Source: an uncultured Bacteroidales bacterium (GTDB lineage Bacteria; Bacteroidota; Bacteroidia; Bacteroidales; Bacteroidaceae). From it: a stretch of 41,382 nucleotides of DNA. The stretch lies in NCBI GenBank assembly GCA_902773055.1, contig CACYCZ010000086.1, forward strand, positions 1 to 41,382, given 5' to 3'. This document shows positions 25,725 through 37,562 of the stretch, piece by piece. Below the pieces are notes generated by a model that saw nothing but the letters and a program-made list of their open reading frames with translations, did not search any database and was not told the origin of the DNA. Every line of letters starts with the position of its first letter. The stretch's first letter is position 1. A program made the translations under genes and the position numbers.

Positions 25725-25922
25725 ATGAAAAAGTTAGTTTTAGTTTTCGTAGCTGTTGTAGCTATGTCTTTTGCATCTTGCGGTAACAAAGCTGCTCAGG
25801 AAGCTCCTGTTGTTGATTCTGATTCAATCGCAGCTGTTGTTGACTCTGCTGCTGAAGATTCTGCTGCTGATTCTGCAGTTGTTGAAGAGGTTCCTGCTGA
25901 GGAAGCTCCTGCTGCAAACTAA
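25725..25922 (+). CDS. Small Ala/Asp/Ser/Glu-rich lipoprotein
   Basis: The 65-aa product has a classic lipoprotein leader, MKKLVLVFVAVVAMSFASC, with Cys at residue 19. The 46-residue mature part is almost only A, V, D, S, E and P, with repeats of the form DSAAxDSAADSA and EVPAEEAPA, and no predicted fold. Codons are very uniform (GCT for Ala, GTT for Val, GCA/GAA), as in highly expressed Bacteroidetes genes. It has a strong promoter and its own terminator. It looks like an abundant, disordered, acidic surface or periplasmic lipoprotein of a type often seen in Bacteroidales. Function unknown. Confidence 0.88.
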   Translation: MKKLVLVFVAVVAMSFASCGNKAAQEAPVVDSDSIAAVVDSAAEDSAADSAVVEEVPAEEAPAAN

Positions 25923-25954
25923 TTTCAGTTACAAGAATTTTTTTCGAGAGTTTG

Positions 25955-25988
25955 AAACCTGCGGGCTTGCCCACAGGTTTTTTTTGTT
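25955..25988 (+). terminator. Terminator of the small lipoprotein gene
   Basis: The hairpin AAACCTGCGGGC / GCCCACAGGTTT (25955-25980) has one internal mismatch and is followed by a run of T. Confidence 0.9.
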
Positions 25989-26297
25989 GTTATATATGAT
26001 TGGCCCGCTTGTGCCTCTTTTACTTTTGGACAAGCTGGCTTTCGTGAAAAACTGACGAAATATATGGGTAATTGTCAGGATGCCGTCCACCTGCGGTTGT
26101 CAGGGCTATGATTATGTTTCAGGCAATGGTTGACCTCTAAGGGTTGGAGGTATATAGTGTTTGTCAATTCTCGGAGAGTATGCAAAAGTGTTTCTCTTTT
26201 TTTTGTTGCTATTGAGGCTGACTTTTTACATGGAGAAACATATTTTAACAATTTTACACCACCTTGGGTGATTTAAGAAAAATTCCCTGCCTTGAGC

Positions 26298-26373
26298 GTT
26301 TTTACTGGCAGGCCTGCGCGTTGAATCTGGCAGGCCTGCCAGCAAAATCTAGTAGGCCTGCAAAATTTACCCC
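26298..26373 (+). repeat. GCAGGCCTGC palindromic intergenic element, copy 2
   Basis: The cores are GCAGGCCTGC (26308-26317), the 16-bp perfect palindrome CTGGCAGGCCTGCCAG (26327-26342) and TAGGCCTGCA (26353-26362). Spacing is identical to copy 1 at 4995-5070, with about 91% identity over 76 bp. It lies about 265 bp before the GH88 start, in the same orientation as that gene. Confidence 0.9.
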
Positions 26374-26573
26374 CTTCGCAGGCCTTTCAGGAGAGGACGT
26401 CGGCAGACAAAATGAATGCACGGCAGGGGTGTTAAAAGTTGTTAACGACGGGGCGTGTTTTCATGGGTGGAAGAGATGCGGTGAGGCCGTGTCAGAGGTT
26501 TTTTGCCCAAGGTTGAAAATAGGGGGGCTGATTGTCGGCAGACGAGTTATTGCAGATATTGATGCCAGATATG

Positions 26574-26604
26574 TTTGCTATCTGTAGGAATAGTTTTAAC
26601 TTTG
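26574..26604 (+). promoter_or_regulatory. Promoter of the GH88 gene
   Basis: The -33 TTTG (26574-26577), a 19-bp spacer and the exact -7 box TAACTTTG (26597-26604). The ATG at 26636 is 31 bp downstream. Confidence 0.75.
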
Positions 26605-26635
26605 TGTATTACATAAATAGATTGTTCTTTTTGTG

Positions 26636-27835
26636 ATGATACGGAATAAATTCAAGAGGTGTTCCACTTTGTGGATATTATTGCTGGGGCTGAACTGTGC
26701 TACCATTGTGCAGGGTAAAAATCTGGTGTCGCGTAATCTGAATTTTGCTCAAAAGCAGATTGGACTGCAGATTCAGCATATGAACGGCGAAATAAAGAAT
26801 CCCTGTACGCTCACCACCGACGGGAAGGTAAAGTATATAGCTCCTAAAGATTGGCGTAGCGGTTTCTTCCCCGGTACATTGTGGTATCTGTATGAACTGA
26901 CGGGTGATGAAAAATGGAAGGAGCTGGCAGAACGCCATACAGGGGCGATAGAAAGTATAAAGGACTACAAGGATTCCCATGATGTGGGTTTTATGATATA
27001 CTGCAGTTTCGGCAACGGCTACAGGCTGACATCCCGCCCCGAATACAAGGATGTCATCATTCAGACAGCTCGTACGCTGTGTACACGCTTCCGCCCCGGC
27101 GCCGGAATTATCCAGTCATGGAATGTCTCAAAGAGCCTGAAGGCCAAGGGGTGGATTTGTCCTGTCATCATTGACAACATGATGAATCTGGAACTTCTGT
27201 TTGAGGCCAGTAGATTGTCGGGCGACGAGACCTTCCGCCGTGTAGCGTTGTCGCATATAGAAAATACGCTGAAAAACCATTTCAGGCCTGATGGAAGCTG
27301 CTATCATGTGGTAGATTATGATCCGGAAACGGGACAGGTGCGCCACAAAATGACCCGGCAGGGGTATGCCGACGAGTCGACATGGTCAAGAGGCCATGCG
27401 TGGGCGATATACGGCTTCACGATGGCCTACCGTTATACTCATGACCGGCGATATCTTGACAGGGCTGTGCAGACATTTGAGTATATGCGGCATCATCCCA
27501 ACATGGCCAAAGACGGCATCCCCTATTGGGATATGGACGTGCCGGATATAGGGAGAGAGCCCCGTGATGCTTCATCGGCAGCGATAATAGCTTCAGCGCT
27601 GTATGAAATGGCTGATTATGTCCTGCCGGAGCAGGCGGAGGATTATCTGAAATATGCCCGCAAATTGTTGAAATCGCTCTCCACATCAGCCTATAGGGCA
27701 CGTTTGGGGGACAACGGCTGTTTTTTGCTCAAGCATTCAGTATCAAGCAAACCCGGTAACTCTGAGATAGATGTGCCCCTGAATTATGCAGACTACTATT
27801 TCCTGGAAGCACTTGTCAGGGAGAAGAAACATTGA
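26636..27835 (+). CDS. GH88 unsaturated glucuronyl hydrolase, exported
   Basis: This 399-aa enzyme should remove the 4,5-unsaturated uronic acid that polysaccharide lyases leave on oligosaccharide ends. A signal peptide covers about residues 1-27. The (alpha/alpha)6 barrel signatures are DWRSGFFPGTLWYLYELTG, KDSHDVGFMIYCSFGNGY (first Asp), VIIDNMMNLELLFEAS (second Asp), QGYADESTWSRGHAWAIYGF and YWDMDVPD. The paired Asp residues correspond to those essential in characterised family members. An in-frame GTG lies one codon upstream at 26633; I prefer the ATG. The Rid-GH2 pair follows 55 bp later with its own promoter. Chondroitin/heparin-type or plant uronic substrates are both possible. Confidence 0.95.
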   Translation: MIRNKFKRCSTLWILLLGLNCATIVQGKNLVSRNLNFAQKQIGLQIQHMNGEIKNPCTLTTDGKVKYIAPKDWRSGFFPGTLWYLYELTGDEKWKELAERHTGAIESIKDYKDSHDVGFMIYCSFGNGYRLTSRPEYKDVIIQTARTLCTRFRPGAGIIQSWNVSKSLKAKGWICPVIIDNMMNLELLFEASRLSGDETFRRVALSHIENTLKNHFRPDGSCYHVVDYDPETGQVRHKMTRQGYADESTWSRGHAWAIYGFTMAYRYTHDRRYLDRAVQTFEYMRHHPNMAKDGIPYWDMDVPDIGREPRDASSAAIIASALYEMADYVLPEQAEDYLKYARKLLKSLSTSAYRARLGDNGCFLLKHSVSSKPGNSEIDVPLNYADYYFLEALVREKKH

Positions 27836-27866
27836 AAGCCTTGTCGTTGGTGTTGTAAATATTTAT

Positions 27867-27874
27867 TATTTTTG
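27867..27874 (+). promoter_or_regulatory. -7 box of the Rid-GH2 operon
   Basis: TATTTTTG matches TAnnTTTG; a TTG at 27847-27849 is a possible -33 element. It lies 16 bp before the chosen Rid start, so the ATG at 27876 would be too close to be the main start. Confidence 0.5.
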
Positions 27875-27890
27875 TATGGTAATTAGTGAC

Positions 27891-32160
<4,270 letters not shown>

Positions 32161-32174
32161 TCTGGAAGAATGAA

Positions 32175-32214
32175 AATAACAGGGGCCCGCTTTTTTTTGC
32201 GGGCCCCTGTTATT
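32175..32214. terminator. Bidirectional terminator between GH2 and the oxidoreductase gene
   Basis: A perfect 16-bp stem (32175-32190 with 32199-32214) has a loop of eight T. It lies between two convergent genes. Confidence 0.92.
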
Positions 32215-32233
32215 ATATATGTATAGGGAGGGG

Positions 32234-32743
32234 TTATTCTACAAGCCTTTCTAATAGTTTCCTATATTCTTCTGCTCCTTGGTAAATGTATTCTTCTGCG
32301 TTGGGTGCTGCCGTAGAGTAGACAACAAAGGGCGTAAGATAATCCATGCCTGAATAAAGGGCAGTGAACTGATAGGGCCTCAGCAGTTCGTCTATTGTAA
32401 ACTGGTCGCGTCCTCCAGCCCGGTATGCTTCATATTCAGAGCCTGTTGTGGTGGCAATGAGCAACGACTTGCCTGTAACGCCGGGATTTTCACAGAAAGC
32501 CATGAAAATCTCGTCGATCCATTTTTTCATTTGGCTCGGAGCGCTTCCCCAGTAAAAGGGAAACTGGAATATAATGGTATCAGCGCGTTTGAAATCGTCA
32601 TAATAATTTTCTACGCTAAAAGGTTCAGCATAGATATCCTTGACAGTGACATTCTGTACTTTGTGCGCGGCATCGATTAAAGCTTTGTTGGCTTTGGACT
32701 CTTGCAGTTTGGGGTGAGCTATTAATAAAAGTATGTGTTTCAT
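32234..32743 (-). CDS. NAD(P)H-dependent flavodoxin-fold oxidoreductase (NQO/KefF/MdaB-like)
   Basis: This 169-aa FMN- or FAD-dependent reductase likely reduces quinones with NAD(P)H in the cytosol. Signatures are ILLLIAHPKLQESKANKAL (flavin phosphate loop), DTIIFQFPFYWGSAPSQMKKWIDEIF and GKSLLIATTTGSEYEAYRAGG. The frame stays open far upstream, over the nrnA start, but only the part from the ATG at 32743 resembles the family, and a -7 box lies 27 bp before it. It diverges from nrnA across a 117-bp shared promoter region. It is a single-gene unit. Confidence 0.93.
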   Translation of the reverse strand: MKHILLLIAHPKLQESKANKALIDAAHKVQNVTVKDIYAEPFSVENYYDDFKRADTIIFQFPFYWGSAPSQMKKWIDEIFMAFCENPGVTGKSLLIATTTGSEYEAYRAGGRDQFTIDELLRPYQFTALYSGMDYLTPFVVYSTAAPNAEEYIYQGAEEYRKLLERLVE

Positions 32744-32770
32744 TATTGCATGGATTTTGATTTGTGAGGC

Positions 32771-32778
32771 CAAAGTTA
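32771..32778 (-). promoter_or_regulatory. -7 box of the oxidoreductase gene
   Basis: TAACTTTG on the minus strand matches the consensus exactly, 27 bp before the ATG at 32743. No good -33 element was seen. Confidence 0.55.
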
Positions 32779-32836
32779 GCAATAAATATTGGAATCTTCT
32801 CTTGGTGCTCATGTTCTTACATCCATATTTTTCTAT

Positions 32837-32844
32837 AACTTTGT
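32837..32844 (+). promoter_or_regulatory. -7 box of nrnA
   Basis: TAACTTTG matches the consensus exactly, 16 bp before the nrnA ATG. The oxidoreductase and nrnA promoters are about 60 bp apart, back to back. Confidence 0.55.
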
Positions 32845-32860
32845 TATAAAATAGACAATA

Positions 32861-33904
32861 ATGCTTAAACAATATTTGTCTGCGGATAAATTGTCTCGCT
32901 GGAGTCAGTTGCTTTCCAATGCCGAGAATGTTGTATTGTGTGGTCATGCCAGTCCTGACGGCGATGCTATGGGGGCTTCTCTGGCGATGTGTCATTATTT
33001 GCAGAGTAAAGGCAGACATCCTCTTGTGGTGATGCCCAATGCATTCCCTGATTTTCTGAATTGGATGCCGGGTAGCGAGAATGTGGTGAATGCCATGTAT
33101 AATCCGGCAGCGGTTAAAAAAATGCTGAAATCTGCAGACCTCCTGATATGTCTGGATTTCAGCGGTAAAGAGCGGTTGGAGGAACTGAGTGACTGGCTGG
33201 ATGAGAGTTGGCAACCGCGTATTGTAATTGACCATCATTTGAATCCGGAACTTGCTGCCGATATCATGATATCTGATCCAGATGCAAGTTCTACTTCTGA
33301 AATTGTATATTGCCTGCTTGAACAATTGGGCTATTATGATGACATGTCAGCAGAATGTGCCATGTGTATCTATTGTGGCATGATGACGGATACAGGCGGA
33401 TTTACCTATAATTCATCAAGGCCTGAGATATATTACATTATTTCCCGTCTCTTGGCGAAGGGTATCGATAAGGATAAAATATACAGGTGCGTATACAATA
33501 ATTATAGTATTGAGCGCTTGCGTCTGATGGGCTATATCCTGAATGAAAAACTGAGATATTATGAACTATACCATGCAGCGTGCTTTACTCTTACTCGTGA
33601 GGAAATGGCCGTATTCCATTTCCGCAAGGGTGATGCAGAAGGACTGGTGAATATTCCCCTGCAGATTAAGGGTGCCCGGTTGTCTATTTCATTGCGTGAG
33701 GATACTGAAAAGGATTTGATAAGGGTATCGCTCCGCTCTGTAGATGATTTCCCCTGCAATGAAATGGCAGCTGAGTTTTTTAATGGTGGCGGTCATCTTA
33801 ATGCTTCGGGTGGTTCCCTCTCATGCGGGATGGACGAAGCGCTGGCAATAGTTGAGAAGGCGTTAGAAGCATTTGCTCCATTGTTAAAAGACAATGATTG
33901 TTAA
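32861..33904 (+). CDS. nrnA: DHH/DHHA1 phosphoesterase NrnA (nanoRNase/pAp phosphatase)
   Basis: NrnA degrades very short RNAs and dephosphorylates pAp in the cytosol. The 347-aa length is typical. The DHH domain shows the metal ligands in CGHASPDGDAMGASLA, LLICLDFSGKERLEEL and IVIDHHLNPEL, plus YCGMMTDTGGFTYNSS. The DHHA1 domain ends with the substrate-binding FFNGGGHLNASGGSLSC. In many Bacteroides genomes this gene follows comEC; here it is 28 kb away. The DUF4827 gene begins 53 bp downstream with its own -7 box. Confidence 0.95.
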   Translation: MLKQYLSADKLSRWSQLLSNAENVVLCGHASPDGDAMGASLAMCHYLQSKGRHPLVVMPNAFPDFLNWMPGSENVVNAMYNPAAVKKMLKSADLLICLDFSGKERLEELSDWLDESWQPRIVIDHHLNPELAADIMISDPDASSTSEIVYCLLEQLGYYDDMSAECAMCIYCGMMTDTGGFTYNSSRPEIYYIISRLLAKGIDKDKIYRCVYNNYSIERLRLMGYILNEKLRYYELYHAACFTLTREEMAVFHFRKGDAEGLVNIPLQIKGARLSISLREDTEKDLIRVSLRSVDDFPCNEMAAEFFNGGGHLNASGGSLSCGMDEALAIVEKALEAFAPLLKDNDC

Positions 33905-33941
33905 TCTTGACTAAACAAATAGCTATAATCAAAGAATTTAG

Positions 33942-33949
33942 TAATTTTG
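33942..33949 (+). promoter_or_regulatory. -7 box before the DUF4827 gene
   Basis: TAATTTTG is an exact consensus match 8 bp before the ATG, so the transcript would have almost no leader. The gene is also likely reached by read-through from nrnA. Confidence 0.45.
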
Positions 33950-33957
33950 TAACCAAT

Positions 33958-34647
33958 ATGAAGAAGGACAGATTTTTCCTGGCCATGTTATTGGTCGTAA
34001 TGAGTATGACTTTTTTCTCCTCTTGCGATGATGAGGAAACCTATGGGGAGAAAAAAGAAAAAGAACGTAATACTATCAGCCGATTTATCAGTTCCGGCGC
34101 ATGTGTGACCGAAGAATTAAGTGGAGATACGTTGCTCTATGTAGCCCCTATCAAAGTCATTTCTGAAGAAGTCTTTGCGGAACAGGACAGCATGACGCGA
34201 CTGGATGAGAATGAATACGTGTTGTTGTCAAAAACGGGTATCTATATGCAGATACTGCGCAAAGGTTGTGGCGAAAAACTGAAGAATGGGGAAACGGCCC
34301 GGGTATACAACAGGTTTATTGAGTATAACATTGCGGGCGATTCAGTACAACTGAGGAATGATAATATGCTGTATATCGCAGTGCCCGAGAAAATGTCGTG
34401 CACGAACAGTTACGGCAATTATATGGGGTCATTTGTTTCAGGTGTTTTTAAAGAGTATTATTCAGCTACTTCTGTACCCGAAGGGTGGCTGGTTCCGTTG
34501 CAGTATATCAATCTGGGACGTATCGCCAGTGAGACGGATGAAATTGCTAAGGTCCGGTTAATTGTGCCTCATACCTCGGGTCAGGGCGATGCACAGTCAA
34601 ATGTATACGCCTGTTTCTACGAAATCACCTACGAGAGGGGCAGATAA
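33958..34647 (+). CDS. DUF4827-type lipoprotein
   Basis: This 229-aa protein is a predicted lipoprotein. The leader MKKDRFFLAMLLVVMSMTFFSSC places Cys at residue 23, followed by the acidic DDEETYGEKKEKE. The mature part is beta-rich (EYVLLSKTGIYMQILRKG; GETARVYNRFIEYNIAGDS), with a layout reminiscent of FKBP-like folds. Its place directly after nrnA is what marks it as the DUF4827 family in Bacteroidales. An in-frame start 20 codons upstream (33898) overlaps nrnA and would spoil the lipoprotein leader, so I prefer 33958. A strong terminator follows. Function unknown; a periplasmic folding role is only a guess. Confidence 0.85.
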   Translation: MKKDRFFLAMLLVVMSMTFFSSCDDEETYGEKKEKERNTISRFISSGACVTEELSGDTLLYVAPIKVISEEVFAEQDSMTRLDENEYVLLSKTGIYMQILRKGCGEKLKNGETARVYNRFIEYNIAGDSVQLRNDNMLYIAVPEKMSCTNSYGNYMGSFVSGVFKEYYSATSVPEGWLVPLQYINLGRIASETDEIAKVRLIVPHTSGQGDAQSNVYACFYEITYERGR

Positions 34648-34701
34648 AAGTAATCTAATATGCCTGTGTGAAAAAGATGCAGGCAAGGTTGTGTTTTTTT
34701 C

Positions 34702-34739
34702 AGGATGGGAAAAACAACAAACATTGTTTTTCCCATCCT
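34702..34739 (+). terminator. Terminator of the DUF4827 gene
   Basis: A perfect 16-bp stem AGGATGGGAAAAACAA / TTGTTTTTCCCATCCT (34702-34717, 34724-34739) has a 6-base loop and T on its 3' side. Confidence 0.88.
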
Positions 34740-34866
34740 TTTCATATTCAAGGGATTGTTGTCCTTGTCTGCTTGGGTTTTTCTTTTCAGCGGTCAATTG
34801 TGGTTATAGGCCTCCCTGAGGGGAAATAAGTGCAGGTATCCGAAATAAGATTATATCCCGAGAGTT

Positions 34867-34956
34867 TTTATGTTTCCCGTTGCTGAATGTATGTTCACCA
34901 ATGGTGAATATACGTTTCTCGTTGTGAAACATACATTCACCGATGGAAAACATAAA
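34867..34956. repeat. 90-bp nested imperfect palindrome
   Basis: The whole 90 bp resembles its own reverse complement. Positions 1-29 pair with 62-90, with two mismatches and two G-U pairs: TTTATGTTT at the left end pairs with AAACATAAA at the right, and TGAATGTATGTT with AACATACATTCA. Inside sit a second hairpin TTCACC-AAT-GGTGAA and a GTTTC/GAAAC pair. The arms are built from a few related 12-16 bp words. No T-run follows, so it is not a usual terminator. Confidence 0.85.
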
Positions 34957-35209
34957 CTTTGTCCCTGCGAAAATGGAGACGTATCGTGATAGGGGAGAAA
35001 AATTCTCTCTATATACAGAAATTAGTATAAAAAAGGGGATAGATAAATCAAGGATTGTTAGAATTTCCAGAGGTGTTTATGATTTTCAACAGACTGACGG
35101 ATGATGAACAAGAGATATCCTTCTATGCAGTTGTCCAGTAAGTTGTACATCCCATGTCCTGCCCTTAATGGTGTAGCGTATGGATTAAAAAGGAGAAAGA
35201 TAAAAAATA

Positions 35210-35243
35210 AAAGTCCGCTAAACCATTGGATTTAGCGGACTTT
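35210..35243 (-). terminator. Terminator of the EF-G2-like gene
   Basis: A 13-bp stem AAAGTCCGCTAAA / TTTAGCGGACTTT (35210-35222, 35231-35243) lies 19 bp past the stop codon, with an A-run that reads as U on the minus strand. Confidence 0.88.
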
Positions 35244-35262
35244 ATTATATAGGAGATAAAGA

Positions 35263-37422
35263 TTATTCTTCAGTCTCTTCAGCCTCGTGCTCCTTAATCA
35301 GTTTCTCCTGAACTTCGGTTGGAACAAGTTCATAGCTGGAGAATGACATGTTAAATCCTGCTCTACCACCAGTCAGCGAACTGAGTGCTGTGGAGAAATT
35401 GGATAGCTCTTTAAGGGGAACTTTGGCCTTGAGAGTTTCGTAGTTCTTGCCAGACTCCATTCCCATAATCAAGCCACGACGGCCTTGCAAGTCACTCATT
35501 ACATCTCCCATGCCGTCTGCAGGAACATTGACGTTGACGTCGTAGATAGGCTCCAGAATCTTTGGTCCAGCCTGTTTGAAGGCTTGGCTGAAAGCATTGC
35601 GGCCTGCGAGCATGAACGCCATTTCGTTGGAGTCAACCGGGTGCATCTTACCGTCGAAAACAATGACGCGGACATCGCGGGCATATGAGCCGGTTAATGG
35701 TCCGCGCTCCATGCATTGCATGATTCCCTTGAGGATTGCAGGCATGAAACGGGCATCAATTGAACCGCCGACGATACTGTTGATAAACACTAATTTTCCA
35801 CCCCATTCAAGGTCGATTTCCTGAGAAGCTTTTACGTTGATGCGATACTCCTGGCCATTGAATTTGTAAACTGTCGGTGCGGGCATACCTTCTGTATACG
35901 GCTCAACAATCAAGTGTACCTCGCCGAACTGGCCGGCACCACCACTTTGTTTCTTATGGCGGTATTCACCGATGGCAGCTTTTGTGATGGTCTCGCGATA
36001 CGGGATGCGCTGCTCATAGAATTCCACAGCAATTTTGTCAAGGTTCTCCAGTCTCCATTTAAGCGTTCTCAAGTGGAATTCACCCTGAGAGTGGATCAGT
36101 ATTTGACGTAATTCCTTGCTTTGTTCAAGAACCCATGTAGGATCTTCCTCTGCCATGCGGTTGATGGCTGCAACCATCTTTTCTGTGTCTGTGACGTTGA
36201 CGGGTTTGATGGCGCGGGTATATTTGGCTTGCGGGAATTTGATGAAATTAAATTTATTGTCACAATCTTTGTTGTTGAGAGTATTGCCTGTGTGCACATC
36301 TTTTAGCTTTACGGTACATCCAATATCACCGGCACTCAGCTGGGAAACGCTGATACGGTTGGCGCCAGAGCTGATGTAGAGCTGAGCCAGACGTTCCTTG
36401 GAGCCTCTTTCTGCATTGACAAGTTCATCACCGGCTTTTACGGTTCCGCTCATAACCTTGAAATATTGTACTTCACCGATGTGAGGCTCCATGCCCGTCT
36501 TGAAGAAAAAGAGGGATGTCGGTTGGTCAGCCAACGGTAGGACTTCCTTGCCTTCAGTGTTGCATACTGCAGGCATCTCATTGACAAAAGGTACGACATT
36601 GCTCAGGAATTCCATCATGCGGTCAACGCCGATGTTCTGTCTGGCACAGACAAGGAAGAGTGGGAAAATGCTGCGGGTAACCAGCCCCTTGCGAATACCT
36701 TCGCGCATTTCATCTTGGCTGAGTGAACCTTGGTCAAAGAATTTTTCCATCAAAGCTTCATCATGCTCTGCTGCAGCTTCAATAAGTGCACGGTTCATTT
36801 CTGTGGCTTTATCCATTTGATCGGCAGGAATGTCTTCAACGACGGCATGGCCGCCGTCTTTGGCATTGTAGGTGTATTTTTTCATTGTCAAGACATCAAT
36901 GAAGGAGTTGAACCCTTCGCCAGGATTAAGAGGGTACTGGATAGGAACGAGCTTGGCTCCATAGGATTCTCTCAGCTTTTCGACGATGGCATCATAGTCG
37001 CACTTTTCATCATCAAGTTGGTTGAGGAGGAAAATGACAGGTTTGTTAAGTTCATCTGCATAGCGCAGGTGGTTCAGGGTGCCGACTTCAAGGCCATATT
37101 GTCCATTAAGGAGGACAACGGTTGTATCGGTAACATTGAGTGCCGTAAGGGCTGCGCCAACAAAGTCATCGGCACCTGGGCAATCAATGAAATTGAGTTT
37201 CTTGTTGTTATACTCAGCATGGAAAACAGTAGAGAAAACGGAGTATCCATACTCCTGCTCTACAGGGAAATAGTCACTTGCCGTATTCTTTTGTGAGATA
37301 CGGCCTCGTCTCTGTAATTGACCACTTTCAAACAGAATAGATTCTGTGAGAGTGGTCTTACCAGAGCCATCATTACCAAGCAAGGCAATGTTTTTGATTT
37401 CATTAGTTGTATAGGCTTTCAT
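35263..37422 (-). CDS. EF-G paralogue with degenerate GTPase motifs (EF-G2-like)
   Basis: This 719-aa protein has the full EF-G architecture: G domain (1-about 270), domain II, domain III (EEDPTWVLEQSKELRQILIHSQGEFHLRTL), domain IV and domain V (ADGMGDVMSDLQGRRGLIMGMES). The P-loop GNDGSGKT (16-23) is kept. The other GTPase motifs depart from EF-G: switch I has EQEYGYSV where RGITI is usual, DTPGH is DCPGA (Ala 84 where the catalytic His should be), and NKxD is NQLD (135-138). A Bacteroides paralogue, EF-G2, has been reported to sustain translocation without GTP hydrolysis and to matter for gut colonisation; this protein fits that class. It is not a tetracycline-protection protein by motif. 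It diverges from hemW; no clear promoter was seen. Confidence 0.9.
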   Translation of the reverse strand: MKAYTTNEIKNIALLGNDGSGKTTLTESILFESGQLQRRGRISQKNTASDYFPVEQEYGYSVFSTVFHAEYNNKKLNFIDCPGADDFVGAALTALNVTDTTVVLLNGQYGLEVGTLNHLRYADELNKPVIFLLNQLDDEKCDYDAIVEKLRESYGAKLVPIQYPLNPGEGFNSFIDVLTMKKYTYNAKDGGHAVVEDIPADQMDKATEMNRALIEAAAEHDEALMEKFFDQGSLSQDEMREGIRKGLVTRSIFPLFLVCARQNIGVDRMMEFLSNVVPFVNEMPAVCNTEGKEVLPLADQPTSLFFFKTGMEPHIGEVQYFKVMSGTVKAGDELVNAERGSKERLAQLYISSGANRISVSQLSAGDIGCTVKLKDVHTGNTLNNKDCDNKFNFIKFPQAKYTRAIKPVNVTDTEKMVAAINRMAEEDPTWVLEQSKELRQILIHSQGEFHLRTLKWRLENLDKIAVEFYEQRIPYRETITKAAIGEYRHKKQSGGAGQFGEVHLIVEPYTEGMPAPTVYKFNGQEYRINVKASQEIDLEWGGKLVFINSIVGGSIDARFMPAILKGIMQCMERGPLTGSYARDVRVIVFDGKMHPVDSNEMAFMLAGRNAFSQAFKQAGPKILEPIYDVNVNVPADGMGDVMSDLQGRRGLIMGMESGKNYETLKAKVPLKELSNFSTALSSLTGGRAGFNMSFSSYELVPTEVQEKLIKEHEAEETEE

Positions 37423-37532
37423 AAAAGAAAAATGTTATAGTTTTTTAGTAAAATTCTAAAAGTGAGTGCAAGATAAGAATAAAAATCCAAAAAAGCAAAT
37501 CTTTGAAAACTTTTTTTTAGTTATGTTTTTAA

Positions 37533-37540
37533 TAACTTTG
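37533..37540 (+). promoter_or_regulatory. -7 box of hemW
   Basis: TAACTTTG is an exact match 22 bp before the GTG start, supporting that start. Confidence 0.6.
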
Positions 37541-37562
37541 CACTGGAACAAAAAAAATATAC

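Larger units (their letters stand above)
25923..26635. other. Long intergenic region before the GH88 gene
   Basis: This 713-bp region holds the lipoprotein terminator (25955-25988), copy 2 of the GCAGGCCTGC element (26298-26373) with a weaker continuation to about 26470, and the GH88 promoter (26574-26604). Between 25990 and 26297 there is only a short dyad (ACCTC/GAGGT, 26133-26151). No protein gene is supported; frames over the repeat are discounted. Confidence 0.7.
34648..35262. other. Convergent intergenic region between the DUF4827 and EF-G2-like genes
   Basis: This 615-bp region holds the DUF4827 terminator (34702-34739), the 90-bp nested palindrome (34867-34956) and the EF-G2 terminator (35210-35243). 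A 20-codon ATG frame at 35079-35141 is too short to claim. No other gene or RNA is seen. Confidence 0.65.

Noticed and set aside
32744-33325. Long upstream extension of the oxidoreductase frame
   Set aside because: It runs antisense over nrnA and across two promoters; family similarity begins at 32743.
34867-34956. The 90-bp palindrome as an ordinary terminator
   Set aside because: No T-run follows on either strand, and proper terminators already end both flanking genes.
35079-35141. A 20-codon ATG frame in the DUF4827/EF-G2 intergenic region
   Set aside because: Too short to separate from chance without conservation data.
35263-37422. TetQ-like tetracycline ribosomal-protection protein
   Set aside because: Overall layout is shared by EF-G relatives, but the altered DCPGA and NQLD motifs and domain V fit the EF-G2 group better.
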